This document shows positions 48,653-48,783 of a stretch of 48,783 nucleotides of DNA, piece by piece. The DNA comes from JAZKDW01 sp040387375. Lineage in GTDB: Bacteria; Pseudomonadota; Gammaproteobacteria; Burkholderiales; Burkholderiaceae_D. The stretch covers positions 1 through 48,783 of the forward strand of contig JAZKDW010000038.1 of assembly GCA_040387375.1 (NCBI GenBank), read 5' to 3'. Below the pieces are notes generated by a model. It ran no database searches. It had not been told where the DNA came from and saw only the letters and a program-made list of their open reading frames with translations. The number at the start of each line of letters is the position of its first letter. Within the stretch, counting starts at the first letter, position 1. The position numbers were made by a program, and so were the translations under genes.

Positions 48653-48783
48653 ATGGATGCTGCTCTGGCTGGGCCTGCCTAGGGGGGGGGCGCCGAGGGG
48701 GGCTCGCCTAGGGGATGTGATGCATGTGTGTAGCAGGGGTTTCGAGTAGCATGCTTTCCACCTGCGCTTCTGGCCAGATGCCT
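48653..48783. other. G-rich, low-complexity right edge
   Basis: Contains a run of eight G (48683-48690) and repeated CGCC/CTAGGGG units at about 48677-48716. No gene is seen. Base composition is unlike the rest of the window and may reflect decayed repeat DNA or poor sequence quality. Confidence 0.35.

Overview
The window looks like chromosomal DNA of an aromatic-compound-degrading betaproteobacterium. Burkholderiales, possibly near Oxalobacteraceae, is my best guess. This rests on the high GC and codon use, a complete aerobic benzoyl-CoA epoxidation (box) cluster, a Bug/TctC periplasmic receptor, two complete branched-chain-amino-acid-type (Liv) ABC transporters, and many CoA-thioester enzymes. 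The genus is an inference. No rRNA, tRNA or CRISPR was seen.

Region 1 (1-11.6 kb) is an acyl-CoA island under a FadR-type GntR regulator. On the minus strand lie gntR and an enoyl-CoA hydratase-like gene. Divergent from them is a second crotonase-family gene, then an ABC transporter/acyl-CoA synthetase operon (livF, livG, synthetase, livH, livM, livK, second synthetase). A palindrome, AAATGGT-aaa-ACCATTT, touches the -35 box of a good promoter in front of that operon. A 20-codon leader ORF overlaps the first transporter gene.

Region 2 (11.6-20.5 kb) holds a divergent pair of operons. Alcohol and aldehyde dehydrogenases run leftward. A Bug receptor, amidohydrolase, citryl-CoA-lyase-like enzyme, SDR and two MaoC-type genes run rightward. 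Between them lies a 34-bp mirrored repeat whose outer edges meet the -35 boxes of two diverging promoters. A LysR gene closes the region. The substrate is unknown.

Region 3 (20.6-25.7 kb) is one 1722-codon gene fusing a DnaQ-like exonuclease domain, a RecQ helicase and a UvrD/PcrA-type helicase.

Region 4 (25.9-40.8 kb) is the box cluster. boxC, boxB and boxA plus the regulator boxR run leftward. A DUF4863 gene, boxD, bclA, an alpha/beta hydrolase and a second five-gene Liv-type transporter run rightward. Benzoate would be imported, activated to benzoyl-CoA by BclA, epoxidised by BoxAB, ring-opened by BoxC, and its semialdehyde oxidised by BoxD. The promoters in front of boxC and the boxD operon both carry TGCAAYATARTGC, probably the BoxR operator.

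Region 5 (40.8-48.8 kb) is more mixed: an acyl-CoA dehydrogenase, a secreted or outer-membrane-like protein, a NIPSNAP protein, a Fic AMP-transferase with two tandem palindromes at its promoter, a truncated BrnA-like antitoxin, a 162-bp palindromic repeat element, and an OsmC-YcaO fusion. One arm of the repeat recurs just after the YcaO gene.
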